Both the position numbers and the translations under genes were made by a program. Below, piece by piece: positions 1 through 7,971 of a stretch of DNA of 64,000 nt (position 1 is its first letter; each line of letters opens with the position of its first letter). The notes below the pieces were generated by a model. The model had not been told where the DNA came from, did no database searches, and saw nothing but the letters and a program-made list of their open reading frames with translations. This stretch comes from Fimbriiglobus sp043785105 (GTDB taxonomy: Bacteria; Planctomycetota; Planctomycetia; Gemmatales; Gemmataceae): NCBI GenBank assembly GCA_043785105.1, contig JAYVXO010000193.1, forward strand, positions 62,001 to 126,000, given 5' to 3'.

Positions 1-906
1 CAATTCGACCAACTCCCCCAACCCGTTCCGATACCCGGCTGCGTCCTTGCGTAGCTCCATTACTTTCGAGCAATCGTGCTTGATACCCGACCGCCACTGG
101 TACGGGCTTTCCCCGATGAGGTGCTTCCACTTCTGATAGAGTGGCACGTCGGCGACGAGTTGTTTGTCACACCAACCGATTACGCTTGAAGTCTTCTTTG
201 TGACGAAATCTTCGTATACGCCGCAATCCTTGCTTCTGCCATCGGGCTTGAGTGAGCAGACCAGCAAGCAGGCATCGACCGCCGCGCCGAAATGTGCCTT
301 CGCGTCGATCGCCCGCATTTCGGCCCACTCGATGCCGATTTCGGTTTTCCAGGCATGAATTAGCGCCTTACGAGCCACAGAGGTCTTGCACAGCATCGCT
401 AGCCAAGATCTTCGACCAGCCAGTGATTCCAGTATCTTGATTAGCATCCACTCGGAGATGTCGAAGTTGCTTTTACCCGTCAGCGCGTCGAGACCAACGT
501 GCCCCTGAAAGTTTGTCTTCTGCGGCAGGTTCGAACTGCCCAACGTGCCAAGTTGTGCATTCGTTACCCACGGGGGGTTGCCGAGTACTAATACCGGCGA
601 GCGTAGTTCTTGAAAAGTAGCACGCCAGTCGAAATGAAAAAAGCTCTCGTGTTCAACGCGAACCCGACGCAGGCCGAGTGCCGAACGCAGTGCCGCGATG
701 TGGTCCGTGTTGATTTCGACCCCGAGGTGTGTGGCCTGCGGCCAGAGGTCGAACGCTGTTAGGACAAAATTGCCGAGGCCACAGGTCGGCTCGACCACCG
801 CAGCCGGCGCTACACCCCGTCGTGAAAGATAATCACAAACATCCTGGACAAGGCGCATCGGGGTCTGAAAGTCGCCGAACTCATTTGCTCCGAGCGTCTT
901 CTTCAC
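1..906 (-). CDS. DNA N6-adenine methyltransferase of a type II R-M system (C-terminus cut by window edge)
   Basis: An uninterrupted reading frame runs from a GTG at 906 off the window edge (302 codons visible). It holds a SAM-binding motif I, EPTCGLGNF (about residues 39-47), followed by the catalytic motif IV GNPPW (about residue 107). The order motif I then NPPW fits gamma-type N6-adenine methyltransferases. FGDFQTP near the N-terminus fits the motif X region. The C-terminal target-recognition part is only partly present. The GTG at 906 is preferred because GGAG lies 8 nt upstream; a GTG three codons earlier is possible. The gene starts 15 nt after the stop of the restriction endonuclease, so the two probably share a transcript. 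The methylase would protect the host sites cut by that enzyme; the sequence recognised is not apparent. Confidence 0.85.
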   Translation of the reverse strand, partial: MKKTLGANEFGDFQTPMRLVQDVCDYLSRRGVAPAAVVEPTCGLGNFVLTAFDLWPQATHLGVEINTDHIAALRSALGLRRVRVEHESFFHFDWRATFQELRSPVLVLGNPPWVTNAQLGTLGSSNLPQKTNFQGHVGLDALTGKSNFDISEWMLIKILESLAGRRSWLAMLCKTSVARKALIHAWKTEIGIEWAEMRAIDAKAHFGAAVDACLLVCSLKPDGRSKDCGVYEDFVTKKTSSVIGWCDKQLVADVPLYQKWKHLIGESPYQWRSGIKHDCSKVMELRKDAAGYRNGLGELVEL

Positions 907-921
907 GGCACTCACTCCGAG

Positions 922-1578
922 TCAACTGATGCGAATAATACCGTCTATGGCACCAGCTTGCTGGATCACTCGGGAATATTGAAGTCGCCATTGTAGCGCG
1001 TTCGAGATGGTCAGGTAGCCAAGCTCCGGCGGTTTTTGCAGTAGCTCCTGTGCGATCCGTTGCAACTCGATCTCCTCGACCGGCAACATTTTGTCAGCCA
1101 TGAATGCGATTAAGTCGTCCTCGTTCCCGTTATTCGACATAATCTCGATCAAACCGCGAGTCATCTGGTAATCAGCAGTGCGATGCTTTTCGATAAAGAT
1201 GGCGTGCAGGATGTTCAAGTTCGCGGTGCGGGTCTTTGGGTCGTCGGTTTTGTCGTATACGAAGACCAACAGGCCGTAGCCCAATCCGTAGATTTTCTGG
1301 CGCGCGTGTCGAAACGGACATGACGATTGTGGCTGCTTGATGCTCGTCACTTTCATATCGACTTCTAGCCCAGGAAAGTCGATCCCAAGTGCCGAGTTGC
1401 CTGGGGCATGAATGTAGAGTGCTTCGAGGTGTTCCTGAAATTTGTGTTCAAGATACGTGCCGATCGCTTTGCCGTCGGTCACGCCGAAGATGGTCGGCTC
1501 CGGATGAGTCGACTCGTGCAGGGCGAACCGCCGCGCTTCGTTCCGCAACAGTTCAATAGTTATCGTCGGCTTGGACAT
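922..1578 (-). CDS. Type II restriction endonuclease
   Basis: The 218-residue protein resembles a widespread family of small type II restriction enzymes that carry a DGKAIGTYLEHKFQ-like N-terminal segment and a KVTSIKQPQSSCPF segment. A PD-(D/E)xK-type active site is readable as an acidic residue in GIDFPG followed by EVDMK, with E73, D75 and K77 (approximate numbering) as candidate metal and catalytic residues. The C-terminal block GYLTISNALQWRLQY is also typical of this family. Partnership with the adjacent N6-adenine methyltransferase is inferred from 15-nt spacing and the same strand. The enzyme gene comes first in the transcript, which is less common than methylase first. Recognition site unknown. 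Confidence 0.85.
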   Translation of the reverse strand: MSKPTITIELLRNEARRFALHESTHPEPTIFGVTDGKAIGTYLEHKFQEHLEALYIHAPGNSALGIDFPGLEVDMKVTSIKQPQSSCPFRHARQKIYGLGYGLLVFVYDKTDDPKTRTANLNILHAIFIEKHRTADYQMTRGLIEIMSNNGNEDDLIAFMADKMLPVEEIELQRIAQELLQKPPELGYLTISNALQWRLQYSRVIQQAGAIDGIIRIS

Positions 1579-1755
1579 AGCCGCCGCACCTTAACGAATG
1601 CCGATTGGCGAGACAGATGATGCTCATGTCACGGTAGCGATTCGCTCACCAAATGCCAGCATCGTAAATTCAAGATAACCAGAACGCAGTTGCTTCAGAT
1701 TCCCGATCGTTTAGACTGTCGGTCCGTTGGCATCACGCGAGTACCGGGTAATTGC

Positions 1756-2514
1756 ATGCAACTCTCAGACATGACTTGGCCGCAGATTCACGCGCTTGAC
1801 AAAAACACGCCCGTTGTGTTTCCGGTTGCGGCGCTGGAGCAGCACGGGCATCACATGCCGTTGTTCACGGATAGCCTGTTGCTAGGGGAAGTGGTCCGGC
1901 GGGCGGCGATTCCACTGGCGGACAAGGTGTTGTTCGCGCCGCTTCAGTGGTTGGGGAATTCCGATCATCACCTGGATTTCGCCGGTACCCTCTCCGCACC
2001 GCCGCGTGTTTACCTCGATCTTCTCAATAGTATGATTGACAACTTCGTGATGCACGGGTTCAAGCGAATCGTCTTTCTGAACGGGCACGGGGGAAACGAT
2101 GTGCCGGGGAAGCAAGCGGTGTTTGAAGCGCGACAGCGCTACCGGGATCGGGCCGATTTGCTGTTACTGTTTGCGACGTATTGGAGCCTCGGCGGTCAAC
2201 CGCATCTCGTGAATCCCCGCATTCAGCAACAGCACATGGGCCATGCGTGCGAATGGGAAACGTCGATGATGATGCGCCTCGCACCCCATTTAGTCGGCGA
2301 TTTATCCAAGTTGGAAGCGGTCGAGTTTGGCAACCCGTTTGAACCGGCTTCTCGGGGTTGGACCACGAAAGACCGCACCGTGCCGGGGCACATCGGCGAC
2401 CCCCGATTGGCCACGGCAGATAAGGGCGAGACACTGTTCACGGTCTTCACCGACGACGTGGTGAAGTTCCTCAACCGGGTTATCGTGTGGAACGGGCGGA
2501 GTTGGAACGGATGA
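1756..2514 (+). CDS. Creatininase family amidohydrolase
   Basis: The 252-residue protein has the creatininase-family signature VFPVAALEQHGHHMPLFTD, with Glu and His ligands of the binuclear metal site, and the later FLNGHGGND motif. The family includes creatinine amidohydrolase, and also enzymes acting on formamides in cofactor and mycofactocin pathways, so the substrate cannot be named. The ATG at 1756 is chosen because the homologous region starts there; the frame is open further upstream to 1690. Its stop codon overlaps the start of the following MFS transporter (ATGA), so the two are translationally coupled and probably serve uptake and breakdown of one small molecule. No signal peptide is visible, so it should be cytoplasmic. 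Confidence 0.85.
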   Translation: MQLSDMTWPQIHALDKNTPVVFPVAALEQHGHHMPLFTDSLLLGEVVRRAAIPLADKVLFAPLQWLGNSDHHLDFAGTLSAPPRVYLDLLNSMIDNFVMHGFKRIVFLNGHGGNDVPGKQAVFEARQRYRDRADLLLLFATYWSLGGQPHLVNPRIQQQHMGHACEWETSMMMRLAPHLVGDLSKLEAVEFGNPFEPASRGWTTKDRTVPGHIGDPRLATADKGETLFTVFTDDVVKFLNRVIVWNGRSWNG

Positions 2515-3821
2515 ACACGTTTCAATCAGCCCGGTCGCCGTCGTGGAAATGGTGGGTGTGCGGGGCACTCTTATTAGCAACGTTCCTGAACTACATGGAC
2601 CGCCAATCGCTCTCAGTGCTGTTGCCGGAATTGAAAACCCTATATCAACTGGCCGAAAAGCGGATTGGCTTGTTGGAAGGCTGCTTCGGGTTTGCGTTCG
2701 CCTTCGGCTCGCTGTTCTTCGGCTTCGTCGCCGATCGGATCGGACCGCGGTTGTTGTACCCAGTCGTGTTGGTGGGGTGGTCGTTCGCGGGCATCGCCAC
2801 CGGGTTTGCGGGGCAACCTTCGGTCACGTCCCACTTCGAGTTCACAGACGATGAACCCGGCGCCGGGCCGTTTCGTTGGTTCGTGTTGTGTCGCGTTGTT
2901 CTCGGCTTTTTTGAAGCGGGGCACTGGCCCTGTGCGCTGATTACCGTGCGGCAAATTCTGACCGCACGCGATCGACCGTTCGGCAACGCGCTGTTGCAAA
3001 GCGGGGCATCGCTCGGCGCCATCATCGTGCCACTTTACATCGAACTGGTGCAACGGTTCGATGCGGGTTGGGAGTTCGTGTTTTGGTCCGTCGGCGTCGT
3101 CGGGTTGCTCTGGGTTCCACTGTGGTCGGTGTTGATTCGGAAAGACGATTTCCGTGTGATGAACCCGGTTGAACCAGTTGAAACGTCGTCCGCACCCACC
3201 TCGTTCCTGCGTCAACTTCTGGTGCTGGCCATCGTCGTGAGTTGCCTGACGATCAGTTGGCAATTCCTCCGCGCGTGGCTGGCGTTGTACCTGCAAACCA
3301 CCTACGGCTTTTCCAGCACTACAACGCGGTTGTGCGTGTCGGGCTATTTCATCTCGGCTGATATCGGCTGTTTGCTGGCAGGCATTTTGGTGACGGTTCT
3401 TGTCAAGCGGGGATGGGACGTGGACTCAGCGAGACGGCTGGGGTTCTTCGGGTTTTCATCGCTGACAGCGCTGGCCGCCATCGTCCCGGTTTCGGGTTCT
3501 TCAACTGTCGCGGTGATACTACTGATGCTCGCCGGGGCGGGGATTCTCGGGTTGCACCCGTACTACTATGCTCTCGCACAAGAACTACCAGCGGCACGGA
3601 TGGGCATCTATTCCGGGGCATTGGCGGCAACGGGGTGGGTGGCATCGAGCCTGTTTCAGATTTACATCGGCGCGGAGATTCAAGCCACGAAATCCTACGG
3701 CGTCGGCCTCGTCATCGTGGGCTGCGCGCCGATGGTTGCGTTCGCGGCGCTGATGCTGCTGTGGGGGAAACCGGGAAAGATTTCCTCACGCAGAGGCGCA
3801 GTGCCGCAGAGAGAAGAGTAA
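2511..3821 (+). CDS. MFS transporter (hexuronate/anion:cation symporter type)
   Basis: The 436-residue protein has about twelve hydrophobic segments, beginning WWVCGALLLATFLNYMDRQ. The NYMDRQ motif after helix 1 is typical of the anion:cation symporter branch (ExuT-like). GFVADRIGPR between helices 2 and 3 corresponds to the MFS loop motif. The start at 2511 overlaps the creatininase stop (ATGA), indicating an operon. The last residues, about SSRRGAVPQREE, are encoded by the left arm of a dispersed palindromic repeat (3786-3816), so the natural C-terminus has probably been replaced or extended by repeat-derived sequence. Substrate is unknown; organic acids or sugar acids are typical for this branch. 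Confidence 0.88.
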   Translation: MNTFQSARSPSWKWWVCGALLLATFLNYMDRQSLSVLLPELKTLYQLAEKRIGLLEGCFGFAFAFGSLFFGFVADRIGPRLLYPVVLVGWSFAGIATGFAGQPSVTSHFEFTDDEPGAGPFRWFVLCRVVLGFFEAGHWPCALITVRQILTARDRPFGNALLQSGASLGAIIVPLYIELVQRFDAGWEFVFWSVGVVGLLWVPLWSVLIRKDDFRVMNPVEPVETSSAPTSFLRQLLVLAIVVSCLTISWQFLRAWLALYLQTTYGFSSTTTRLCVSGYFISADIGCLLAGILVTVLVKRGWDVDSARRLGFFGFSSLTALAAIVPVSGSSTVAVILLMLAGAGILGLHPYYYALAQELPAARMGIYSGALAATGWVASSLFQIYIGAEIQATKSYGVGLVIVGCAPMVAFAALMLLWGKPGKISSRRGAVPQREE

Positions 3822-3875
3822 AACAAAGACATTTTCATATTCTGCTTCTCTCTGCGTCTCTGCGCCTCTGCGTGA
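3786..3875. repeat. Palindromic element family A, copy 1 (overlaps MFS 3' end)
   Basis: Two 31-nt arms, 3786-3816 and 3845-3875, are inverted repeats matching at 29 of 31 positions. The left arm begins TCACGCAGAGGCGCAG. The left arm lies inside the coding sequence of the MFS transporter and the stop codon (3819-3821) falls in the loop. The family recurs near 5426, 17770, 31106, 56760 and 61969. The RNA would form a long hairpin at the end of the transporter mRNA. Confidence 0.85.
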
Positions 3876-3960
3876 GAAAATTGCTTCGTCCGATTCTGGT
3901 GAATACAGTAATCTACTTTGAATACTTGCAGGAACTCCGACTCGACTCTGGTGACGTAGC

Positions 3961-5409
3961 ATGTTTGAAGGGATCACACGCGGGCTGAGCGACGCACTTA
4001 AGAAACTCAAAGGCCGTGGGCGGCTGTCGGCGGACAACATCCGGGAAGGGTTGCGGGAAGTGCGGCGTGCCCTTCTCGAAGCGGACGTGAACTTCACGGT
4101 TGTCACGAACTTCATTGCCAAGGTCGAAGAAAAAGCGGTCGGCCAGGACGTGCTGGCGCGGGTCGATCCGTCGGAACAGATCGTCAAAATCGTGTACGAA
4201 GAGTTGTGCGGCTTGATGGGGCCGGTCGATCACAAAATTCCGCAACGCGGTGACCGCCCGGTCATCCTGATGTTGTGCGGGTTGCAAGGGTCTGGGAAAA
4301 CGACGACCGCTGCCAAGCTCGCGGTGACGCTGAAAAGCCAGGGCCGCAAGCCGATGCTGGTCGCCGCCGACTTGCAACGCCCCGGTGCCGTCGAGCAGTT
4401 GCAAACCCTCGGGGCGCAAATCGGCGTGCCGGTTTACACCGAGCGTACCACGCCGGTTGAAGTTTGTCGCAACGGTGTTGCCGAAGCGAAGAAGAACCTG
4501 TGCGACGCGGTGATTCTTGACACCGCCGGGCGGTTGCAGATCGACGACGAGTTGATGAACGAGTTGAAGCAAATCGACAAGCTCGTTAAGCCGGATGAAG
4601 TCTACTTGGTCGTCGATGCCATGATCGGCCAGGAAGCGGCCAACGTCGCCAAGGCGTTCAACGACGCTCTGGAATTGAACGCCTGCATTCTCACGAAACT
4701 CGATGGCGATGCACGCGGCGGAGCGGCACTCTCGATTAAGGGGGTGACCGGCGTTCCGATCAAGTTCGTCGGCGTCGGGGAAAAGGTGGACAAGCTCGAA
4801 GAGTTTGTCCCCGAACGCATGGCCGGGCGAATCCTCGGCCAAGGCGACATGATGGGGATCGTCGAAAAGATCCAACAAATCCAATCGAAGATCGGTGAAG
4901 AGGAACTCAAAAAACAACAAACGGCTCTGGAGAAGGGGACGTTTACCCTCGAACAGTTCCGCCAACAATTCGGCATGATCGCCCAAGCCGGCGGTATGCG
5001 TGACATGATCGAGAAGATGCCCGGTGGCATCGGCGACATGATCCCCAAAGATGTCGATCCGGAAGACGCGGTCAAGCGCGTCACCGGGATGATCGACTCG
5101 ATGACCAAGAAAGAAAAGCTCGACCCCGACTCAATCGACAACAGCCGCCGGAAGCGGATCGCCGGGGGTGCCGGCATTGAACCGTCCGAAGTGAAACAAT
5201 TCTTGCATCAGTTCGACCAGATGCGTGGCCTCATGAAGCAAATGGCCAGCATGAGCATCATTCAACGCATGAAGATGATGGCCGGCCTCGGCAACGCCGG
5301 TGCGTTCCTGCCAAACGGGATGAACAACATCAAAACCAAGGGCGACACCGGCAAACGCAAGTCCGCGAAGGAACGCGCCGATGACCGCAAAAAGAAACGC
5401 AAGAAGTGA
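3961..5409 (+). CDS. ffh: Signal recognition particle protein Ffh (SRP54)
   Basis: The 482-residue protein has the SRP GTPase architecture: an N-terminal helical bundle (about 1-85), the G domain with P-loop GLQGSGKTTTAAKLA (about 104-118), DTAGR and TKLDGDARGG, then the Met-rich M domain (about 320-450) that binds 4.5S RNA and signal sequences. The C-terminal tail is strongly basic. It targets nascent membrane and exported proteins to the Sec translocon together with FtsY. Length is normal for bacterial Ffh, apart from a slightly extended tail. No SRP RNA gene was recognised next to it. A long palindrome follows 17 nt after the stop. Confidence 0.98.
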   Translation: MFEGITRGLSDALKKLKGRGRLSADNIREGLREVRRALLEADVNFTVVTNFIAKVEEKAVGQDVLARVDPSEQIVKIVYEELCGLMGPVDHKIPQRGDRPVILMLCGLQGSGKTTTAAKLAVTLKSQGRKPMLVAADLQRPGAVEQLQTLGAQIGVPVYTERTTPVEVCRNGVAEAKKNLCDAVILDTAGRLQIDDELMNELKQIDKLVKPDEVYLVVDAMIGQEAANVAKAFNDALELNACILTKLDGDARGGAALSIKGVTGVPIKFVGVGEKVDKLEEFVPERMAGRILGQGDMMGIVEKIQQIQSKIGEEELKKQQTALEKGTFTLEQFRQQFGMIAQAGGMRDMIEKMPGGIGDMIPKDVDPEDAVKRVTGMIDSMTKKEKLDPDSIDNSRRKRIAGGAGIEPSEVKQFLHQFDQMRGLMKQMASMSIIQRMKMMAGLGNAGAFLPNGMNNIKTKGDTGKRKSAKERADDRKKKRKK

Positions 5410-5425
5410 TTCAGAACAAAAGAGT

Positions 5426-5523
5426 TTCACCACAGAGGGCACGGAGAGCCACAGAGAGCCACAGAGAAACCAAAATCAATTCTTATGGATTTCTCTGTGG
5501 CTCTCCGTGCCCTCTGTGGTGAA
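5426..5523. repeat. Palindromic element family A, copy 2 (between convergent ffh and upp)
   Basis: The left arm, 5426-5469, and the right arm, 5490-5523, are inverted repeats reading TTCACCACAGAGGGCACGG. The match is exact except that the left arm has a 10-bp tandem duplication (GCCACAGAGA twice). The element fills the gap between the ends of convergent ffh and upp, so it could act as a bidirectional terminator, although it lacks a clear U-tract. Confidence 0.88.
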
Positions 5524-5538
5524 TCCTCTTGATTTGCT

Positions 5539-6168
5539 TCAAACCGTTCCAAACTGTCGATCGCCCGCGTCGCCCAAGCCGGGGACGATGTAGCCCATCT
5601 CGTTCAACTGTGTGTCGATGGCCGCCAAGTACGCGGGGACATCGGGGTGAGCAGCTTGCAATGCGGCGACTCCTTCGGGCGCCGCGATTAAGCCGATGAA
5701 CTTGACACGCGGTACGCCGGCGGCCTTCAAAATCTCGATTGCGGCGATGGCCGAACCGCCGGTCGCCAGCATCGGGTCGAGGACGAACGCCACGTCCAAT
5801 CCGTGGTTCGCGGGGAGCTTGTTGTAGTACGTCATGGGCTTCAAGGTTTCATGATCGCGGTAGATACCCAGGTGCCACACGATCGCTTCGGGCAGCGCGT
5901 CGTGCATCGCGTTTGCCATTCCCAACCCCGCCCGCAACACCGGCACAAGACCAATTTTGTCCGCAATTTCCCGGCATTCACACATCATAATCGGTGTGGC
6001 CACCGTCACAGGTCGTAGCCGAACGTCCTGGAGCGCGTCGTGAAAAAGCACCTGCGCCATCTCGTAAACCAAGTGCCGAAACTGCGGCGACGGCGTGTCC
6101 TTGTGCCGCAACCGCGCCAGCTTGTGGTGAACGAGTGGGTGATCGCAAACATACACAGCGGCGGGCAT
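5539..6168 (-). CDS. upp: Uracil phosphoribosyltransferase
   Basis: The 209-residue protein is normal length for Upp. It shows the PRPP-binding motif VLDPMLATGGSA, and the C-terminal PGLGDAGDRQFGT block that binds uracil. It converts uracil and PRPP to UMP. It is the last gene of deoA-cdd-upp: cytidine is deaminated, the nucleoside is phosphorolysed and the free uracil is recycled here. The gene starts 9 nt after the cdd stop, so cotranscription is likely. No regulator or attenuator is visible inside the operon. Confidence 0.97.
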   Translation of the reverse strand: MPAAVYVCDHPLVHHKLARLRHKDTPSPQFRHLVYEMAQVLFHDALQDVRLRPVTVATPIMMCECREIADKIGLVPVLRAGLGMANAMHDALPEAIVWHLGIYRDHETLKPMTYYNKLPANHGLDVAFVLDPMLATGGSAIAAIEILKAAGVPRVKFIGLIAAPEGVAALQAAHPDVPAYLAAIDTQLNEMGYIVPGLGDAGDRQFGTV

Positions 6169-6177
6169 GATTGGCTC

Positions 6178-6573
6178 CTACATCTTGAGTTGTGTCGCGT
6201 CGAAGCCGTGGGGCAACAGTTCTTGCACCGTGTATTTTGCGGTCTTGCCGTGGGTGTTGGCCAGGATCACTTCGGCATTCGGCGCAAACTCCCACAGGAG
6301 TTGTCGGCACGCCCCGCACGGCGGCGTGAGACCTTCGACATCCGTGACCACCGCGATGCACTGAAACGACATCAACCCGTCCGAAATGGCTTTGACCAAC
6401 GCCACCCGCTCCGCACAAATCGTTAGCCCGTAACTCGCATTTTCGACGTTACACCCGGTAATGATCGTGCCATCAGCCGTGAGCAAGGCCGCACCAACGC
6501 GGAACTTCGAGTAAGGCGCGTAGGCTTTCAAGCGGGCTTCCGTGGCGGCAGCAATTAGGGCTTCGGTGTTCAT
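6178..6573 (-). CDS. cdd: Cytidine deaminase
   Basis: The 131-residue protein is a homotetrameric-type (short) cytidine deaminase. Zinc-binding and catalytic motifs are visible: CAERVALVKAI (Cys zinc ligand and the proton-shuttling Glu) and TPPCGACRQLLWEF (two Cys ligands). NVENASYGLTICAE is the usual substrate-contact region. It deaminates cytidine and deoxycytidine to uridine and deoxyuridine. Its ATG overlaps the deoA stop by 4 nt (ATGA), and upp follows after 9 nt, so it sits in the middle of a tightly coupled salvage operon. Confidence 0.97.
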   Translation of the reverse strand: MNTEALIAAATEARLKAYAPYSKFRVGAALLTADGTIITGCNVENASYGLTICAERVALVKAISDGLMSFQCIAVVTDVEGLTPPCGACRQLLWEFAPNAEVILANTHGKTAKYTVQELLPHGFDATQLKM

Positions 6574-7886
6574 GTGATCGTCTCCAGTACGATGGATGTC
6601 ACTGACGGTGCGTTGTCACTGACGGTGAACGCAGACGATAGTAGCGAAACGGCGGCAGCCAAGTTTTCCTCATACCGATAGTTCATCGTGAACACGGCTC
6701 CATCGGCTGCAGTTTCTTCGCCGACGTGGGTGAGGACGTTCACGCCGACGGCGTGGTCGATTTTATCGTCGGCCCGTTGCCGCCCCGCCCCCAACAGCAT
6801 GGCCGCCACACCGACTTTTTCCGCATCCATCGCGGTCACCCAACCGGCATGGGGAGACTTCACGGTCATGGTATGAGGGGCTTGCGGCAAGATGCGTTCG
6901 GGGTGATCGACCACTTGCGGGTCGCCGCCTTGTTGGGCGACCATTTGGCGAAACTTTTCTAGCGCCGCTCCGGATTTCAACGCGGCTTCGACTTTCTCAA
7001 CTGCCGCGTTCAGATCGGTTGCGAGACCGGCAAACAACACCATCTTCGCGGCTAGTAAAATCGACAGTTCACGCAACGCATCCGGTGGTCGATTCGACTT
7101 GGGGTTCAGTATCGCAATGCACTCCGCGACCTCGTTCGCATTCCCAACGGCCCGCCCAAGCGGTACGTCCATACTTGTGATAAACGCTTCGACTTTCAGC
7201 CCGTTCGCGGTGCCGACGCGGACCAGCGATTGGGCTAGCGCCCGAGCGTCTGGCAGGGTTTTCATGAACGCGCCGCGACCACATTTCACGTCCATCACCA
7301 GGGCGGAAATGCCCTCCGCGAGTTTCTTCGACAGGATCGACGCCGTGATGAGCGGGATGCTCTCCACTGTGCCGGTCACGTCACGGAGTGCATAAAGTTT
7401 TTTGTCCGCCGGTGCGACATCGGCGGTCTGCCCGATCATACCAATGCCGACTGTTCGTAACGCCGATTTGAACTCGTCAATGCTGAGGTTTACCCGAAAG
7501 CCGGGGATGGCTTCAAGCTTATCCAAGGTGCCACCCGTGTGCCCCAGACCACGCCCGGACATCATCGGCACAACCACGCCACATGCCGCCGCCAGCGGGC
7601 CGAGAATCAGTGACGGTTTATCCCCCACGCCGCCGGTGCTATGCTTGTCCACTTTCACGCCGGCCAAGTTCGACAAGTCCACCCGCACGCCGGAATCGGT
7701 CATCGCGCGGGTCAGGTGAGCCGTCTCCACTTCGGTCATCCCGCGAATGCAAATCGCCATCAGCAACGCCGACAGTTGATAATCCGGCCACGTGCCGTGA
7801 CTGGCGGCTTGCACGAACGCCGCGATTTCGTCGGCGGTCAGTTCCCCGCCGTCACGCTTCTTGCGAATGAGATCGACCGCACGCAT
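6570..7886 (-). CDS. deoA: Pyrimidine-nucleoside (thymidine) phosphorylase
   Basis: The 438-residue protein is typical in length for the family. The diagnostic signature is SGRGLGHTGGTLDKLE, and DKHSTGGVGDK forms the phosphate-binding part. The C-terminal PYNP domain (about 345-435) is present. It splits thymidine, uridine or deoxyuridine with phosphate to a base plus ribose- or deoxyribose-1-phosphate. Whether the enzyme prefers thymidine (DeoA) or is broad (Pdp) cannot be judged by eye. It is the first gene of deoA-cdd-upp, divergent from the caspase-fold gene at 7972, so 7887-7971 must hold both promoters. Confidence 0.95.
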   Translation of the reverse strand: MRAVDLIRKKRDGGELTADEIAAFVQAASHGTWPDYQLSALLMAICIRGMTEVETAHLTRAMTDSGVRVDLSNLAGVKVDKHSTGGVGDKPSLILGPLAAACGVVVPMMSGRGLGHTGGTLDKLEAIPGFRVNLSIDEFKSALRTVGIGMIGQTADVAPADKKLYALRDVTGTVESIPLITASILSKKLAEGISALVMDVKCGRGAFMKTLPDARALAQSLVRVGTANGLKVEAFITSMDVPLGRAVGNANEVAECIAILNPKSNRPPDALRELSILLAAKMVLFAGLATDLNAAVEKVEAALKSGAALEKFRQMVAQQGGDPQVVDHPERILPQAPHTMTVKSPHAGWVTAMDAEKVGVAAMLLGAGRQRADDKIDHAVGVNVLTHVGEETAADGAVFTMNYRYEENLAAAVSLLSSAFTVSDNAPSVTSIVLETIT

Positions 7887-7971
7887 AACCGCCCCGTAGA
7901 AGAAGGGTGAATAAAGATACCGCTTGCTGTGTTTGTGTTTCTACGGAAGATCACGCTAGAATTCCCCATTC

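Noticed and set aside
3913..4986. Long minus-strand frame opposite ffh
   Set aside because: It is the antisense of a clear Ffh GTPase domain and has no protein-like features.
3961..5538. Possible SRP RNA (4.5S) gene next to ffh
   Set aside because: No 4.5S RNA tetraloop or hairpin consensus was seen; the hairpin after ffh belongs to the family A repeat.
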